Shown here piece after piece: positions 17,112 through 28,317 of a stretch of 64,000 nucleotides of DNA (position 1 is the first letter of the stretch; each line of letters begins with the position of its first letter). The notes beneath the pieces are model-generated. The model was not told the origin of the DNA and searched no databases. It worked only from the letters and a program-made list of their open reading frames with translations. Location: assembly GCF_900184945.1 (NCBI RefSeq), contig NZ_FXYF01000011.1, forward strand, positions 1 to 64,000. The letters run 5' to 3'. The DNA comes from Antarctobacter aquimaris. Its GTDB lineage: Bacteria; Pseudomonadota; Alphaproteobacteria; Rhodobacterales; Rhodobacteraceae. Made by a program: the position numbers and the translations under genes.

Positions 17112-18106
17112 GCGGTGGCCTTTCCCCGCGTCCAGCGGGCGCGGTTTTCCGGGGTCAGCAGGCGGGCGCGGGTGGCGGTGAACCAGTCCTGGCAGGCGCG
17201 TTCGGCCGTGGCGATGGCGGGATCGCCGCGCCAGTGTGCCAGCGTGGCGCGCAGCGCAGGCGCGGGGTCGGCCAGGGTGCGGTCCTCGACCTCGTTGCGG
17301 TTGGCCTTGCGGTGCCAGTGGCTGTTCAGGTGGTACTTGGTGTCGCCCATCTTGCCCTGGCCGTCGCCGCGATCGTTCTTCATCAGGAAACAATCCTGCG
17401 ACCGGACCGCGTAGTGAAACAATTGCGCGCTCTTTGCGGATGCCGCGATGTCGTGCGGGCGAAAGCGGGCGGATTTCGGCTGTCGCAGCGAACGGTTGGA
17501 GAGTGGCGCGCCGTCCGGTGTCAGCACCAACGGATTGTCGGTTTGCGGCTCCAGCGGGTTGTGGTCGGTGGCGCGGGCAAAGCTGGCGACCTTGAACAGG
17601 CACTTGAACTTGGTCACGCCCGGCTCTGGCGCGGGCTCGGCGCGGGTATTGCGCACCGTGACCAGGTCGCCGGGCGTCCAGTCCGTCACGCCACTGTCGC
17701 CGAACATGCGCCAGGGGATCGGGACAACATCGGCGCGCTGGGTGCGGTCCATCAGGTCCGCCAGGGTGCCGTCATGCAGGACCAGGAACTCGTCGCTGTC
17801 GATGTGCAGGAGATGGCTGATCCCCTGCGCGCGGGCGTGCGACAGCACGAGGTCCATGCCGCTGTCCTGCGGCGCGGTGCCCTCGGGGACGGACTGCCGC
17901 AGATGCGTCACCAGGCCCCTGTCCGCCAGCGCGTCCAGCAGCAGGTCCGACCCGTCGGTGATGTCGTTGGTCACCACGATGACCTCAGCGAAGCCCAGCG
18001 CACGGTGATGCGCCAGCCACTCCAGCAGGAAGAGGCCTTCGTTGCGCATGCAGGCGGCGAGGGCGATGCGCCGGGCCTTGCGCGGACTGTCGTGTGCATC
18101 GCTCAT
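17108..18106 (-). CDS. Glycosyltransferase family 2-type protein
   Basis: A 332-residue protein of the Glyco_tranf_2_4 kind. The start RIALAACMRNEGLFLLEWLAHHRALGF and VTNDITDGSDLLLDALADRG form the nucleotide-sugar half, and the DxD motif is in HLLHIDSDEFLVL. The C-terminal half (MKNDRGDGQGKMG...YHLNSHWHRKANRNEVED) is typical of this bacterial subgroup and is where the acceptor probably binds. The donor and acceptor are unknown. The ATG at 18106 gives the expected start of the domain, but no strong ribosome site precedes it. It is 83 bp downstream of sucB and overlaps the MAPEG gene. Confidence 0.82.
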   Translation of the reverse strand: MSDAHDSPRKARRIALAACMRNEGLFLLEWLAHHRALGFAEVIVVTNDITDGSDLLLDALADRGLVTHLRQSVPEGTAPQDSGMDLVLSHARAQGISHLLHIDSDEFLVLHDGTLADLMDRTQRADVVPIPWRMFGDSGVTDWTPGDLVTVRNTRAEPAPEPGVTKFKCLFKVASFARATDHNPLEPQTDNPLVLTPDGAPLSNRSLRQPKSARFRPHDIAASAKSAQLFHYAVRSQDCFLMKNDRGDGQGKMGDTKYHLNSHWHRKANRNEVEDRTLADPAPALRATLAHWRGDPAIATAERACQDWFTATRARLLTPENRARWTRGKATA

Positions 18107-18189
18107 CGGGGACGGGGTCCGGGTCCTTGTGAAAGGGGAACGGGCGCGCCGCTGGCGCACCCGTCCATAGGGCGGTGTTTCCCCCGCCG

Positions 18190-19746
18190 TTACAGGTCCA
18201 TCAGCAGGCGGCGCGGATCCTCGAGCGCCTCTTTCACGCGGACGAGGAAGGTCACCGCGCCCTTGCCGTCGACGATGCGGTGATCGTAGGACAGGGCGAG
18301 GTACATCATCGGCCGGATCTCGATCTTGCCGCCGATGACCATCGGCCGGTCCTGGATCTTGTGCATGCCCAGGATGCCCGACTGCGGCGGGTTCAGGATC
18401 GGCGAGGACATGAGCGAGCCGTAGACGCCGCCGTTCGAGATGGTGAAGGTGCCGCCCTGCATCTCCGCCATCGACAGCTTGCCGTCGCGGGCGCGGCGGC
18501 CCTTTTCGGCGATCGCCTTCTCGATCTCGGCAAAGCTCATCCGGTCGGCATCGCGGATCACCGGCACCACCAGGCCCTGCGGCGTGCCCGCCGCGATGCC
18601 CATGTGGACAAAGTTCTTGTAGACGATGTCGGTGCCGTCGATCTCGGCGTTGACCTCGGGGACCTCGTTCAGCGCGTGGCAGCAGGCCTTGGTGAAGAAC
18701 GACATGAAACCGAGTTTCACGCCATGCTTCTTCTCGAACAGTTCCTTGTATTCGTTGCGCAGGGCCATGACCTCGGTCATGTCCACCTCGTTGTAGGTGG
18801 TCAGGATCGCGGCGGTGTTCTGCGCGTCCTTCAGGCGGCGGGCGATGGTCTGGCGCAGGCGGGTCATCTTGACCCGCTCCTCGCGCGCGGCGTCCTCGGC
18901 GGCGACCGGGGCGCGCGGCGCCTGCGCCGGGACCGAGGCCTGCGACGGCGCGGCGGCGGCGGCCACGGCGGCGGCGACGTCGGATTTGGTCACGCGGCCG
19001 TCGCGGCCGCTGCCGGTGACCTGGTCACGGCTGATCCCGGCCTCGGCCATGGCCTTTTCGGCGGCGGGGCCGTCCTTGATGTCCTTGCCCGGACCGGCGT
19101 CGCCGGCGGCCGGGGTGGTGTATTGCTCACCGTCCGCCGCGTCTCCGCCGGGCGCAGCCGAGGCCGAGGCGCCGCCGGAGGACAGCACCGCCAGCTTGCC
19201 GTTGGCCTGCACGGTGGCGCCCTCGGCGGCGAGGATCTCGGTCAGCACGCCGGCCACGGGGGCGGGCACCTCGACCGAGACCTTGTCGGTCTCCAGCTCG
19301 CACAGCATCTCGTCCTGCGCCACGGCGTCGCCGACCTTCTTGAACCAGGTCGAGACGGTCGCCTCGGTCACCGACTCGCCCAGGGTGGGCACCATGACGT
19401 CGATGCTGTCGCCGCCCTTGGCCTCGGCCGCCGGGGCGGCGGCTTTTTCGGGTTTTGCCGGGGCGGCGGCCTTTTCGGGCTTGGCCGCGGCGGGGCTGGC
19501 GGCCGCGCCGGCGCCTTCGGAGATGTTGGCCAGCAGCGCGGCGACACCCACGGTCTCGCCCTCGGCGGCGACGATCTCGGACAGCGTCCCGGCCACCGGC
19601 GAGGGCACCTCGACCGTGACCTTGTCGGTCTCCAGTTCGCACAGCATCTCGTCCACCGCCACGGCATCGCCGGGCTTCTTGAACCAGGTTGCGACCGTCG
19701 CTTCGGTCACCGATTCCCCAAGGGTGGGAACACGTACTTCGGTCAT
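18190..19746 (-). CDS. sucB: 2-oxoglutarate dehydrogenase E2 (dihydrolipoyl succinyltransferase), two lipoyl domains
   Basis: A 518-residue E2 core subunit, longer than the usual 400 or so because it carries two lipoyl domains (about residues 2-77 and 114-190), each with the lipoylated lysine in ELETDKV. Ala/Pro/Lys-rich linkers separate them. A peripheral-subunit-binding domain ([28 protein letters not shown]) and the catalytic domain follow, with the active-site [15 protein letters not shown] near the end. It transfers the succinyl group to CoA. It starts 4 bases after sucA ends. Tandem lipoyl domains in this E2 are common in Rhodobacterales. Confidence 0.95.
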   Translation of the reverse strand: MTEVRVPTLGESVTEATVATWFKKPGDAVAVDEMLCELETDKVTVEVPSPVAGTLSEIVAAEGETVGVAALLANISEGAGAAASPAAAKPEKAAAPAKPEKAAAPAAEAKGGDSIDVMVPTLGESVTEATVSTWFKKVGDAVAQDEMLCELETDKVSVEVPAPVAGVLTEILAAEGATVQANGKLAVLSSGGASASAAPGGDAADGEQYTTPAAGDAGPGKDIKDGPAAEKAMAEAGISRDQVTGSGRDGRVTKSDVAAAVAAAAAPSQASVPAQAPRAPVAAEDAAREERVKMTRLRQTIARRLKDAQNTAAILTTYNEVDMTEVMALRNEYKELFEKKHGVKLGFMSFFTKACCHALNEVPEVNAEIDGTDIVYKNFVHMGIAAGTPQGLVVPVIRDADRMSFAEIEKAIAEKGRRARDGKLSMAEMQGGTFTISNGGVYGSLMSSPILNPPQSGILGMHKIQDRPMVIGGKIEIRPMMYLALSYDHRIVDGKGAVTFLVRVKEALEDPRRLLMDL

Positions 19747-19750
19747 GATC

Positions 19751-22723
19751 TCAGTTTCCTTCCATCGTCAGCGCTTCGTTCACGAGCGCCTCTTGCTGTG
19801 CTTTGTGCTGGCTGGCCAGGCCCGTGGCGGGGCTGGCCGATGTGGCGCGCCCGACGTAGCGGGGCCGCTTGTGCTTGGCGTCGATGCGGCCCAGCACCCA
19901 TTCGATGTTGGGCTCGATAAAGCTCCAGGCGCCCTGGTTCTTGGGCTCTTCCTGGCACCAGATCATCTCGGCGCCCTTGAAGCGTTCCAATTCCTTGACC
20001 AGGCTGATCGCCGGGAAGGGGTAGAACTGTTCGACCCGCAGCAGGTAGATGTCGTCGATGCCGCGTGCATCGCGTTCCTCGAGCAGGTCGAAGTAGACCT
20101 TGCCCGAGCACATGACCACGCGCTTGATCTTGTCATCCGGTTGCAGCTTGGTGTCGGAATGGCCCTTTTCCGCGTCGTCCCACAGGACCCGGTGGAAACT
20201 GCTGCCGGTCACGAAATCCTCGACGTCCGAGATGCACAGCTTGTGCCGCAGCAGCGACTTGGGCGTCATCAACACCAGCGGCTTGCGGTAGGAGCGGTGC
20301 AGCTGGCGGCGCAGGATGTGGAAGTAGTTGGCCGGGGTCGAGCAGTTGGCGACGATCCAGTTGTCCTGGCCGCACATCTGCAAGAAGCGTTCCAGCCGGG
20401 CCGAGCTGTGTTCCGGGCCCTGGCCTTCAAAGCCGTGCGGCAGCAGGCAGACCAGGCCCGACATCCGCAGCCACTTGGATTCGCCCGAGCTGATGAACTG
20501 GTCGAACATGATCTGCGCGCCGTTGGCGAAATCGCCGAACTGCGCTTCCCACAGGGTCAGGGCGTTGGGTTCGGCCAGCGAATAGCCGTATTCAAAGCCC
20601 AGCACCGCGTATTCCGACAGCGCCGAGTCGATCACGTCGAACCGCGCCTGGCCCTCGCGGATGTGGTTGAGCGGGTAATAGCGCTCTTCCGTCTCCTGGT
20701 TGACGATGCCGGAATGACGCTGCGAAAAGGTGCCGCGCGTGCTGTCCTGGCCGGCCAGCCGCACCGGGTAGCCTTCCAGCTGGAGCGAGCCGAAGGCCAG
20801 CGCCTCGGCGGTCGCCCAGTCGTAGCCCTTGCCGGTCTCGAACATCTGGCCGCGGGTTTCCAGCAGGCGGGCCACGGTCTTGTGCACCGGGAAGCCCTCG
20901 GGCAGCGTGGTCAGCGCCTTGCCGATGTCGCGCAGCGCCTCTTTCTTGATCGCGGTCTTGCCGCGCTGGTACTTGCCCTGTTTCTGCTTGTCGAGGTGGC
21001 TCCAGCGGCCGTCCAGCCAGTCCGCCTTGTTGGGGCGGTAGACCTTGCCGGCCTCGAAATCCTCGTTCAGCTGCGCCTGAAAGGCGGCCTTCATGTCCTC
21101 GATCTCGCCCTCGGGGATCAGCCCGTCCTTGACCAGCCGCTCGGTGTACAGGGTCAGCGTGGTCTTCTGCTTCTTGATCTTGTTGTACATGATCGGGTTG
21201 GTGAACATGGGCTCGTCGCCCTCGTTGTGACCGAACCGGCGATAGCAGAAGATGTCGATCACCACGTCCTTGCCGAACTTCTGGCGGAACTCGGTGGCGA
21301 CCTTGGCGGCGTGGACCACGGCCTCGGGGTCATCGCCGTTGACGTGAAAGATCGGCGCCTCGACCACCAGCGCGTTGTCGGTGGGATAGGGCGACGAACG
21401 CGAGAAGTGCGGCGCCGTGGTAAAGCCGATCTGGTTGTTCACGACGACATGGATGGTGCCGCCGGTGCGGTGGCCGCGCAGGCCCGACAGGGCGAAACAT
21501 TCCGCCACGATGCCCTGGCCGGCAAAGGCCGCGTCGCCGTGCAGCAGGATCGGCATGACCTTGGTGCGCTCGGGGTTGTTCAGCTGGTCCTGCTTGGCGC
21601 GGACCTTGCCCAGAACCACCGGGTTCACCGCCTCGAGGTGGCTGGGGTTGGCGGTCAGCGACAGGTGCACGGTGTTGCCGTCGAATTCGCGGTCGGACGA
21701 GGCGCCGAGGTGGTATTTCACGTCACCCGAGCCGTCCACGTCCTCGGGCTTGAAGCTGCCGCCCTGGAACTCGTTGAAGATCGCCCTGTAGGGCTTGTTC
21801 ATCACGTTGGCCAGCACCGACAGGCGGCCGCGGTGCGGCATGCCGATGACGATTTCCTTGACCCCCAGCGCGCCGCCGCGCTTGATGATCTGTTCCATCG
21901 CGGGGATCAGGCTTTCACCGCCGTCCAGGCCAAAGCGCTTGGTGCCCATGTATTTGACGTGCAGGAACTTCTCGAAGCCTTCGGCTTCGACCATCTTGTT
22001 CAGGATCGCCTTGCGCCCCTCGCGGGTGAACTTGACCTCCTTGCCATAGCCCTCGATCCGCTCCTTGAGCCAGCTGGCCTGCTCGGGGTCGGAGATGTGC
22101 ATGTACTGCAACGCGAAGGTGCCGCAGTAGGTGCGTTTGACGATCGACAGGATCTCGCGCAGCGAGGCGATCTGCAAACCCAGCACGTTGTCGATAAAGA
22201 TCGGCCGGTCCATGTCGGCCTCGGTGAAACCGTAGGACTTGGGGTCCAGCTCCGGGTGGTTCGAGGTGTCGCGCAGGCCCAGCGGGTCGAGATCGGCGGC
22301 CAGGTGGCCGCGGATGCGGTAGGCGCGGATGATCATCAGCGCGCGGATGCTGTCCAGCACGGCGCGCTGGATGACCTCGTCCGACACGGTCACGCCCTTG
22401 GCATCGGCCTGCTCCTTGATCTTCTTCGCCGCCCCCCTGGCCTCGGCCGGGACGGCGGGCATCGGCCATTCGCCGGTCAGCGCGCCGGTCAGGTCGTCGT
22501 CGGGCACCGGCGGCCAGTCGCGGCGCGCCCAGGACGGGCCCTGCGCTTCCTTTTGCACGTCCATCTCGGCATCGCCCAGCTGGCGAAAGAAATCGGCCCA
22601 GGCGTCATCCACGGCGGACGGGTCGGCGGCGTAGCGGGCGTACATCTGTTCGAGGTATTCCGCGTTGTGCCCCTGCATGAAGGAGGAGGCATGGAAGAGG
22701 TCGTTCGGGCTTTGGTCGGTCAT
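19751..22723 (-). CDS. sucA: 2-oxoglutarate dehydrogenase E1 component
   Basis: A 990-residue thiamine-diphosphate enzyme (EC 1.2.4.2) that decarboxylates 2-oxoglutarate. It starts with the family's N-terminal element ([17 protein letters not shown]), has [19 protein letters not shown], the TPP/Mg site [20 protein letters not shown] through [10 protein letters not shown], and the C-terminal transketolase-like half ([31 protein letters not shown]). Full length, with a normal start 14-18 bases upstream of the next gene's stop. It forms the E1-E2 pair with sucB. Confidence 0.96.
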   Translation of the reverse strand: MTDQSPNDLFHASSFMQGHNAEYLEQMYARYAADPSAVDDAWADFFRQLGDAEMDVQKEAQGPSWARRDWPPVPDDDLTGALTGEWPMPAVPAEARGAAKKIKEQADAKGVTVSDEVIQRAVLDSIRALMIIRAYRIRGHLAADLDPLGLRDTSNHPELDPKSYGFTEADMDRPIFIDNVLGLQIASLREILSIVKRTYCGTFALQYMHISDPEQASWLKERIEGYGKEVKFTREGRKAILNKMVEAEGFEKFLHVKYMGTKRFGLDGGESLIPAMEQIIKRGGALGVKEIVIGMPHRGRLSVLANVMNKPYRAIFNEFQGGSFKPEDVDGSGDVKYHLGASSDREFDGNTVHLSLTANPSHLEAVNPVVLGKVRAKQDQLNNPERTKVMPILLHGDAAFAGQGIVAECFALSGLRGHRTGGTIHVVVNNQIGFTTAPHFSRSSPYPTDNALVVEAPIFHVNGDDPEAVVHAAKVATEFRQKFGKDVVIDIFCYRRFGHNEGDEPMFTNPIMYNKIKKQKTTLTLYTERLVKDGLIPEGEIEDMKAAFQAQLNEDFEAGKVYRPNKADWLDGRWSHLDKQKQGKYQRGKTAIKKEALRDIGKALTTLPEGFPVHKTVARLLETRGQMFETGKGYDWATAEALAFGSLQLEGYPVRLAGQDSTRGTFSQRHSGIVNQETEERYYPLNHIREGQARFDVIDSALSEYAVLGFEYGYSLAEPNALTLWEAQFGDFANGAQIMFDQFISSGESKWLRMSGLVCLLPHGFEGQGPEHSSARLERFLQMCGQDNWIVANCSTPANYFHILRRQLHRSYRKPLVLMTPKSLLRHKLCISDVEDFVTGSSFHRVLWDDAEKGHSDTKLQPDDKIKRVVMCSGKVYFDLLEERDARGIDDIYLLRVEQFYPFPAISLVKELERFKGAEMIWCQEEPKNQGAWSFIEPNIEWVLGRIDAKHKRPRYVGRATSASPATGLASQHKAQQEALVNEALTMEGN

Positions 22724-22741
22724 CGGTCTCTCCTCTACCGA

Positions 22742-23107
22742 TTATTGGCAGGTCAGCTGGACGCGGGCGCGGTGTTGCAGCCGGTCGGTCCAGGTGGGGC
22801 GGATGGATTGCATGTCGTAGCGGCCGCTGCCGCAGAGCGCGGCGGCGTAGCCGTCCAGCCCGGTCTCGTCGATCCGGGCGGGCACATAGGTCAGCAGGGT
22901 GGTGCCGGGCGGGGCGTCCTGCACGGCGATCCGCACCCCGCCCGGCAGGTCCAGCGCGTGCGGCCGCGCGGCGGCGTTCAGCCAGATCGCGAGGCAGGCC
23001 AGCAGCAGCACCCCGCCGATGGTCACGTTCATCGCGCGCCATGGCAGGCGCGGCGCGATGCCCGGGACGCCCGGGCGCCCGGCGGGGGAGGTGTCGTTGC
23101 GCCTCAT
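22742..23107 (-). CDS. Small membrane-anchored protein of unknown function
   Basis: A 121-residue protein with a basic N-terminus, one hydrophobic helix (about residues 26-46) and a soluble domain likely outside the cytoplasm. Two cysteines (near residues 91 and 120) could form a disulfide. No family is recognised. It stands between sucD and sucA on the same strand, 18 bases ahead of sucA, so it should be co-transcribed with the dehydrogenase genes. Confidence 0.65.
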   Translation of the reverse strand: MRRNDTSPAGRPGVPGIAPRLPWRAMNVTIGGVLLLACLAIWLNAAARPHALDLPGGVRIAVQDAPPGTTLLTYVPARIDETGLDGYAAALCGSGRYDMQSIRPTWTDRLQHRARVQLTCQ

Positions 23108-23235
23108 GACGCGGCCTCCGTCGGCAGCGGCGGCACGATGGCGGCGCCCCGGCAGAGCGCGGCACCGCGCCCCCGTCCGGGGGCGGTCGCTGCGTGCCGA
23201 GATCTTGCCGAACCGTCTGCCATCTGGTCCTACGC

Positions 23236-23289
23236 GCCCCGGGCTTGCGCCGGGGCCTCCAGCGTTGATGTCCCGGGACAGGCCCGGGA
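23236..23289. repeat. Twin GC-rich hairpins after sucD
   Basis: Two dyads lie just beyond the sucD stop: GCCCCGG / CCGGGGC with a 7-base loop (23236-23256), and TCCCGGG / CCCGGGA with a 5-base loop (23271-23289). They resemble the CCCGGG-type palindromes common between alphaproteobacterial genes. They may partly end or process the sucCD message before the sucAB part. Confidence 0.7.
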
Positions 23290-23299
23290 CGGGTTGCGC

Positions 23300-24187
<888 letters not shown>

Positions 24188-24203
24188 CGTGGCGTTCTCC
24201 TGA

Positions 24204-24545
24204 TTACTCTTCCAAAAGCGAAACTATGAATTCGCCGTCGGAAATTGCGGTTATTGCGATCTTTTGTCCCGAATAGCTTATGTGGGGCGCAAGATGCTTT
24301 TTGGCTGCGTCGGTGCGATCAGTGATCATGTACTTGTTTGTATCGCCGCGAACGAAGTGCTCGGTCGAAACCCCGTCCGGCCATGTGATGGAGATAGTTT
24401 TCGCACCCGGCGGCGGCGACGCTATAGAGGGCGCCGTGCCAGTGACGAAAGCCTCGCGCGGAATACGTGACTTTGCTTCGGTCAGACGGAAGACGAGGCT
24501 ACCGTCTGCGTTTATGGTTTGAGCGCGAATCCACGTCTCGATCAC
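24204..24545 (-). CDS. Lower-GC hypothetical ORF wedged between sucC and sucD
   Basis: A 113-residue soluble protein from a GTG at 24545; AAGGGG at the very end of sucC serves as ribosome site. About 55% G+C by hand count, clearly below the surrounding genes, with codons (ATA, TTA, AAA) that its neighbours avoid. The sequence looks beta-rich ([36 protein letters not shown]), with no signal peptide, cysteines or known motif. I do not recognise a family. The frame is intact, and it starts 5 bases from the sucC stop and ends 16 bases before sucD, so it should be translated with the operon. Confidence 0.6.
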   Translation of the reverse strand: MIETWIRAQTINADGSLVFRLTEAKSRIPREAFVTGTAPSIASPPPGAKTISITWPDGVSTEHFVRGDTNKYMITDRTDAAKKHLAPHISYSGQKIAITAISDGEFIVSLLEE

Positions 24546-24549
24546 GTGG

Positions 24550-25743
24550 TTACCCCTTCACGGCTTTCACGATCTTCTCGGCCCCGTCCGACAGGTTGTC
24601 CGCGGCGATCACGTTCAGGCCGGAGGTGTTGATGATCTCCTTGCCCTTCTCGACGTTGGTGCCTTCCAGCCGGACGACCAGCGGCACCTCGATGCCCACT
24701 TCCTTGACTGCGGCGACCACGCCTTCGGCGATCACGTCGCAGCGCATGATGCCGCCGAAGATGTTGACCAGGATGCCCTTCACGTTCGGATCGGAGGTGA
24801 TGATCTTGAACGCCTCGGCGACCTTTTCCTTGGTGGCACCACCGCCCACGTCGAGAAAGTTCGCGGGCTCGGCGCCGTACAGCTTGATGATGTCCATCGT
24901 CGCCATGGCCAGGCCCGCGCCGTTGACCATGCAGCCGATCTCGCCGTCCAGCGCGATGTAGTTCAGGTCGTACTTGGACGCGGCAAGCTCCTTGGGGTCT
25001 TCCTCGGTCTCGTCGCGCAGCTCGGCCACGTCGGGGTGGCGGTACATCGCGTTGCCGTCAAAGCCCATCTTGGCGTCGAGGCATTTCAGCGTGCCATCGG
25101 GGGTCAGGATCAGCGGGTTGATCTCCAGCATCTCCATGTCCTTGTCGACGAACAGCTTGTAGAGCGTGCCCATCAGCTGCACGCACTGCTTCATCGCCTT
25201 GCCTTCGAGGCCCAGCATGAAGCCGATGCGGCGGCCGTGGAACGCCTGGTAGCCGGTCGCCGGGTCGACGGAGAACGACAGGATCTTTTCCGGGGTGTTC
25301 TCGGCCACTTCCTCGATGTCCATGCCGCCCTCGGTCGAGGCGACAAAGGAAATGCGCGAGGTCTGCCGGTCCACCAGCAGCGCGAGGTAGAATTCCGACG
25401 TGATGTCGGACCCGTCCTCGATGTAGATCCGGTTGACCTGCTTGCCGGCCGGGCCGGTCTGCTTGGTCACCAGGGTGCGGCCCAGCATCTTCTTGGCTTC
25501 TTCCGCCGCTTCCTCGACCGACTTGGCCAGGCGCACGCCGCCCTTTTCGCCGGCGTCGGCCTCCTTGAAGCTGCCCTTGCCGCGGCCACCGGCGTGGATC
25601 TGCGCCTTGACCACCCAGAGCGGGCCGTCCAGCGCGCCGGCGGCGGTCTTGGCTTCTTCGGCCCTCAGGACGACGCGGCCGTCCGAGACCGGAGCCCCGT
25701 AGCTGCGCAACAGCGCCTTGGCCTGGTATTCGTGGATATTCAT
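24550..25743 (-). CDS. sucC: Succinyl-CoA synthetase beta subunit
   Basis: A 397-residue ATP-grasp subunit. It begins [16 protein letters not shown], has the nucleotide region [17 protein letters not shown], the succinate/CoA-ligase core [24 protein letters not shown] and the C-terminal [18 protein letters not shown]...[16 protein letters not shown]. The ATG at 25743 is the family's normal start; no strong ribosome site is seen. It is the first gene of the long minus-strand TCA run, with a paired-palindrome operator about 107 bp upstream. Confidence 0.96.
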   Translation of the reverse strand: MNIHEYQAKALLRSYGAPVSDGRVVLRAEEAKTAAGALDGPLWVVKAQIHAGGRGKGSFKEADAGEKGGVRLAKSVEEAAEEAKKMLGRTLVTKQTGPAGKQVNRIYIEDGSDITSEFYLALLVDRQTSRISFVASTEGGMDIEEVAENTPEKILSFSVDPATGYQAFHGRRIGFMLGLEGKAMKQCVQLMGTLYKLFVDKDMEMLEINPLILTPDGTLKCLDAKMGFDGNAMYRHPDVAELRDETEEDPKELAASKYDLNYIALDGEIGCMVNGAGLAMATMDIIKLYGAEPANFLDVGGGATKEKVAEAFKIITSDPNVKGILVNIFGGIMRCDVIAEGVVAAVKEVGIEVPLVVRLEGTNVEKGKEIINTSGLNVIAADNLSDGAEKIVKAVKG

Positions 25744-25849
25744 GGGTCGACTGTCCCCGTTTTGCTGCGGATTTCCCCTACCTACGCAGGCTCGGCCGCC
25801 GGTTAGAACTGCTTTTTTGCCGCATGAGCAGGATTTGGGCAGATTTCCG

Positions 25850-25890
25850 ACATTTGTGATCACACGTCCAAAAAGTGTGATCACAAATGT
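25850..25890. promoter_or_regulatory. Paired TGTGATCACA operator upstream of sucC
   Basis: A perfect 16-bp inverted repeat (ACATTTGTGATCACAC at 25850-25865 and its complement at 25875-25890) with a 9-base spacer. Each arm holds TGTGATCACA (25855-25864, 25876-25885), itself a palindrome; the centres are 21 bp apart, two helical turns. It lies 107 bp before the sucC ATG and just after the stop side of the next gene, so it can only serve sucC. The same signal precedes sdhC (35313-35343). Confidence 0.8.
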
Positions 25891-25929
25891 TTTCCGGTCA
25901 CGCTCCGGGCTGATTCGAAGTGAGCGCTC

Positions 25930-27126
25930 TCAGTTCAGCCAGACCATGAACAAAAGCGCATCGCCGCGGAACATCTCGGCGAAACGGTTGAGGTTGCCCT
26001 CGTCGACGACGGGCCCGGTTTCCATGTAGCGGACCAGCCCGTGCCCGTGCAGCCAGGTCACGATGTCGATGGGCACCGGGTCCTGCAACAGCCGGGCGAC
26101 GTTCACGCCGCCCTTGCCCTCCAGCCGCCAGTGCCCGACCAGCTGCTTGCCCAGCAGCACGTCCTCGGCATCCTGCAACACCGCCAGCCAGCGGTCGGCC
26201 GTGTCCTCCGGCAGGGTGATGCCCAGCGCCGAGACCTGGCCGCGCGCGGGGATCCACTCCGCGTTGTTGTCGGTCTCCTGCGGCACCATCTCCCAGAACC
26301 GCCGGTTCGCCGCGACCATGGCCAGCAGGTTGTCACGCGCGGCGTGGACATGCGCCACGTCCGGTTGCCGGTTCACCGCGCCGTAGATCACCGCGAAGGC
26401 GTCGACAAACCTCTCCTGCCCGGTGAACCAGAAATAATAGTCCGACGAGCGCGCGCCGCGCAGCGCCTGCATCTGCGCGATGCTGGTGTTGACCTCCTCG
26501 ATCACCTCGGTCGGATCGAAGGCCAGCACCAGGTGGCCAAAGCCCTCCAGCAGATGGGTATAGGCCTCCAGCCAGGCGGCATCGGCGCTGTCAAAGCGCA
26601 CCGTCAGCGCGTTCAGGTCCTGCGGCAGGCCCTGTCCCAGCGCGGCACCGGCGGCGTCCAGCAGGCCCTCGCCCGCGTCCGGGGCGCCGTTGCCGTTGAT
26701 GTCGAACCAGAGCCGCGTCAGGTCCAGCGTCACGCCAAATTCACCGGTGGCGCCGCGCAGGTCCTCGCGCGCCGTCGCCATGTCGGCGACGAGGTCGCGG
26801 AACAGGTCCGCCACCAGCGCGGCATAGAACGGTTCGGCCGCGGGGTTGTCGGGCAGGGGCAGGCGCAGCACCGGCAGGTCCATGTCGCCGAAATCCGCGT
26901 TGTGGCGATAGCGCAGCTGCAAGGTCTTCTCGATGGCCAGCAGGAACCGCAGGCCGCCCAGGGCAAAGTCTCGCCCCGGGCTGGCGGGTTCGGCCTCCAG
27001 CGCGGTCAGCGTGTCGGTCAGCCCCACCGAGGCAACCAGCGGCGTCAGGTCGATGTCAGGTGGGGTGTCCTGCGCGGCGGCGGCGCCGGTCAGGGCGAGA
27101 AGGGCGGCAAATGCAAACCGGGTCAT
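25930..27126 (-). CDS. Secreted protein with one EF-hand-like loop, unknown function
   Basis: A 398-residue protein with an 18- to 19-residue signal peptide (cleavage near AAAA-QD), so probably periplasmic. The rest is largely helical. Residues 142-153 (DINGNGAPDAGE) fit a canonical 12-residue EF-hand loop: Asp, Asn, Asn at positions 1, 3 and 5, Asp at 9, Glu at 12. I recognise no wider domain; related proteins occur in Rhodobacterales as hypotheticals. The ATG at 27126 is picked as the one that begins the signal peptide. It is co-directional with sucC but separated from it by the operator region, and it has its own upstream gap. Confidence 0.7.
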   Translation of the reverse strand: MTRFAFAALLALTGAAAAQDTPPDIDLTPLVASVGLTDTLTALEAEPASPGRDFALGGLRFLLAIEKTLQLRYRHNADFGDMDLPVLRLPLPDNPAAEPFYAALVADLFRDLVADMATAREDLRGATGEFGVTLDLTRLWFDINGNGAPDAGEGLLDAAGAALGQGLPQDLNALTVRFDSADAAWLEAYTHLLEGFGHLVLAFDPTEVIEEVNTSIAQMQALRGARSSDYYFWFTGQERFVDAFAVIYGAVNRQPDVAHVHAARDNLLAMVAANRRFWEMVPQETDNNAEWIPARGQVSALGITLPEDTADRWLAVLQDAEDVLLGKQLVGHWRLEGKGGVNVARLLQDPVPIDIVTWLHGHGLVRYMETGPVVDEGNLNRFAEMFRGDALLFMVWLN

Positions 27127-27604
27127 GACGCCACCATGCGCGCCGGACATGCGGCATTCAAGCCGTGTTTCCACCCGCCGCCCGGCCGGGTCAGGCCGCC
27201 GGCCTTGACCGGGGTATCGCGCACCGCGCTGGCCCGGGTGTCGTGCTTGAAACGCGCCCGGTTGGCGGCCCCCAGGATGGCGGTTCAGGCGCAGCCGAAT
27301 CGGAAACCCCGCTCGCGAAAGCCGGCAAACGTGCCCCCGCGAGGTAGGGCCAGGGTCGGACCGGGGGGCAGAGGGTCTCGCAACTTTTTGTTGCGACGTG
27401 AGGTCTTGGATAATTTATCGAGGTTGTATTATCGGCGAAAAATCCGCCGGGGGGTGTTTTCCCTTAGGCCACGGCACCCGTTTTCTGGCATCCTTGGTGG
27501 ATTAAGCATCTTTTGATGCACCCGCCGAACCTACCGGCGGGGCAAGGCAGGACTTTACGGCGAGCATCGGGCACCCAAAGGTAATAAGTAGAAAAGGGAA
27601 AATT
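27127..27604. promoter_or_regulatory. 478-bp intergenic region ahead of the VPLPA-CTERM gene
   Basis: No gene is seen. The right half is AT-richer and holds three dyads: TCGCAAC / GTTGCGA with a T5 loop (27378-27396), GCATC / GATGC with a T4 loop (27506-27519), and CCCGCC / GGCGGG with a 9-base loop (27521-27541). The long leader with hairpins suggests control of the VPLPA-CTERM gene at RNA level or an alternative promoter. An A-rich ribosome site (AAAAGGGAAAA) precedes its ATG. Confidence 0.5.
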
Positions 27605-28294
27605 ATGAAACTACTGTCACTTGCGCTGATTGCTTCAGGCGCGCTGGCATTCGGGGCCTCCGATACCCGGGCGGCGACCCTTGATTTCATCGCGTTTTCA
27701 AACAACAACGAACATGGCGTGGTCAGCGGAACCACCATCACCGATGCGGCGTTTGACGGCGAGGCGGTGACCTTCTTCGCCAACAGCACGTTCTATCCGT
27801 ACTTCGACCACGGCAACGCGGGCCTTGGCGTCTGCCAGAACGTCGCAAATCCCGGCGCCACCGCCAGCGGCGGAACCGGCAACATGTGTACCTCCGGTTC
27901 GGCCGATGACAACGTGACCGTGACCGAAGCGGTTACGATCGCCTGGCAAGGCGCGCGAACCCTCAGCAACCTGCTGTTCTCGAAGGAAGGGCACACGTTG
28001 TTCGCCTCCACGAACACGCAGACGCTGCTGTTCGGCATCAACGGCGGGTCGCTGGCGCGCTACACCTTCGGCGAGTTGATGGGCCTGACCTTCAACGGCG
28101 TGACCAGCGCGACCTTCGGGTTCGATGACGCGTCGTTCGATCCGGTCATCGGCCGGGGCCTGGCGCGCAACAACGAACAGTTCTACCTCGCCGCGGCCAC
28201 CATCTCGCCGGTTCCGCTGCCGGCTTCGCTGCCGCTGATGCTGGCGGGCATGGTCGGGCTTGGCTGGTTCGGACGTCGCCGCAAATCGTCCTGA
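27605..28294 (+). CDS. VPLPA-CTERM sorting-domain protein
   Basis: A 229-residue exported protein: signal peptide of about 23 residues (cleavage near TRAA-TL), a polar beta-rich domain with two cysteines near residues 77 and 95, and at the C-terminus the sorting signal VPLPA (about residues 203-207), a hydrophobic helix and GRRRKSS. VPLPA-CTERM is the Rhodobacterales form of PEP-CTERM. The tail is thought to be cleaved by an exosortase and the protein released or anchored in an exopolysaccharide context. No exosortase gene is in the window. It is a single-gene unit with its own terminator. Confidence 0.9.
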   Translation: MKLLSLALIASGALAFGASDTRAATLDFIAFSNNNEHGVVSGTTITDAAFDGEAVTFFANSTFYPYFDHGNAGLGVCQNVANPGATASGGTGNMCTSGSADDNVTVTEAVTIAWQGARTLSNLLFSKEGHTLFASTNTQTLLFGINGGSLARYTFGELMGLTFNGVTSATFGFDDASFDPVIGRGLARNNEQFYLAAATISPVPLPASLPLMLAGMVGLGWFGRRRKSS

Positions 28295-28317
28295 CTGCGG
28301 CCAGCCGACACAAAGCA

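Noticed and set aside
25855-25885. TGTGATCACA as a CRP/FNR site
   Set aside because: CRP needs TGTGA-N6-TCACA and FNR TTGAT-N4-ATCAA. The half-sites here abut with no spacer.
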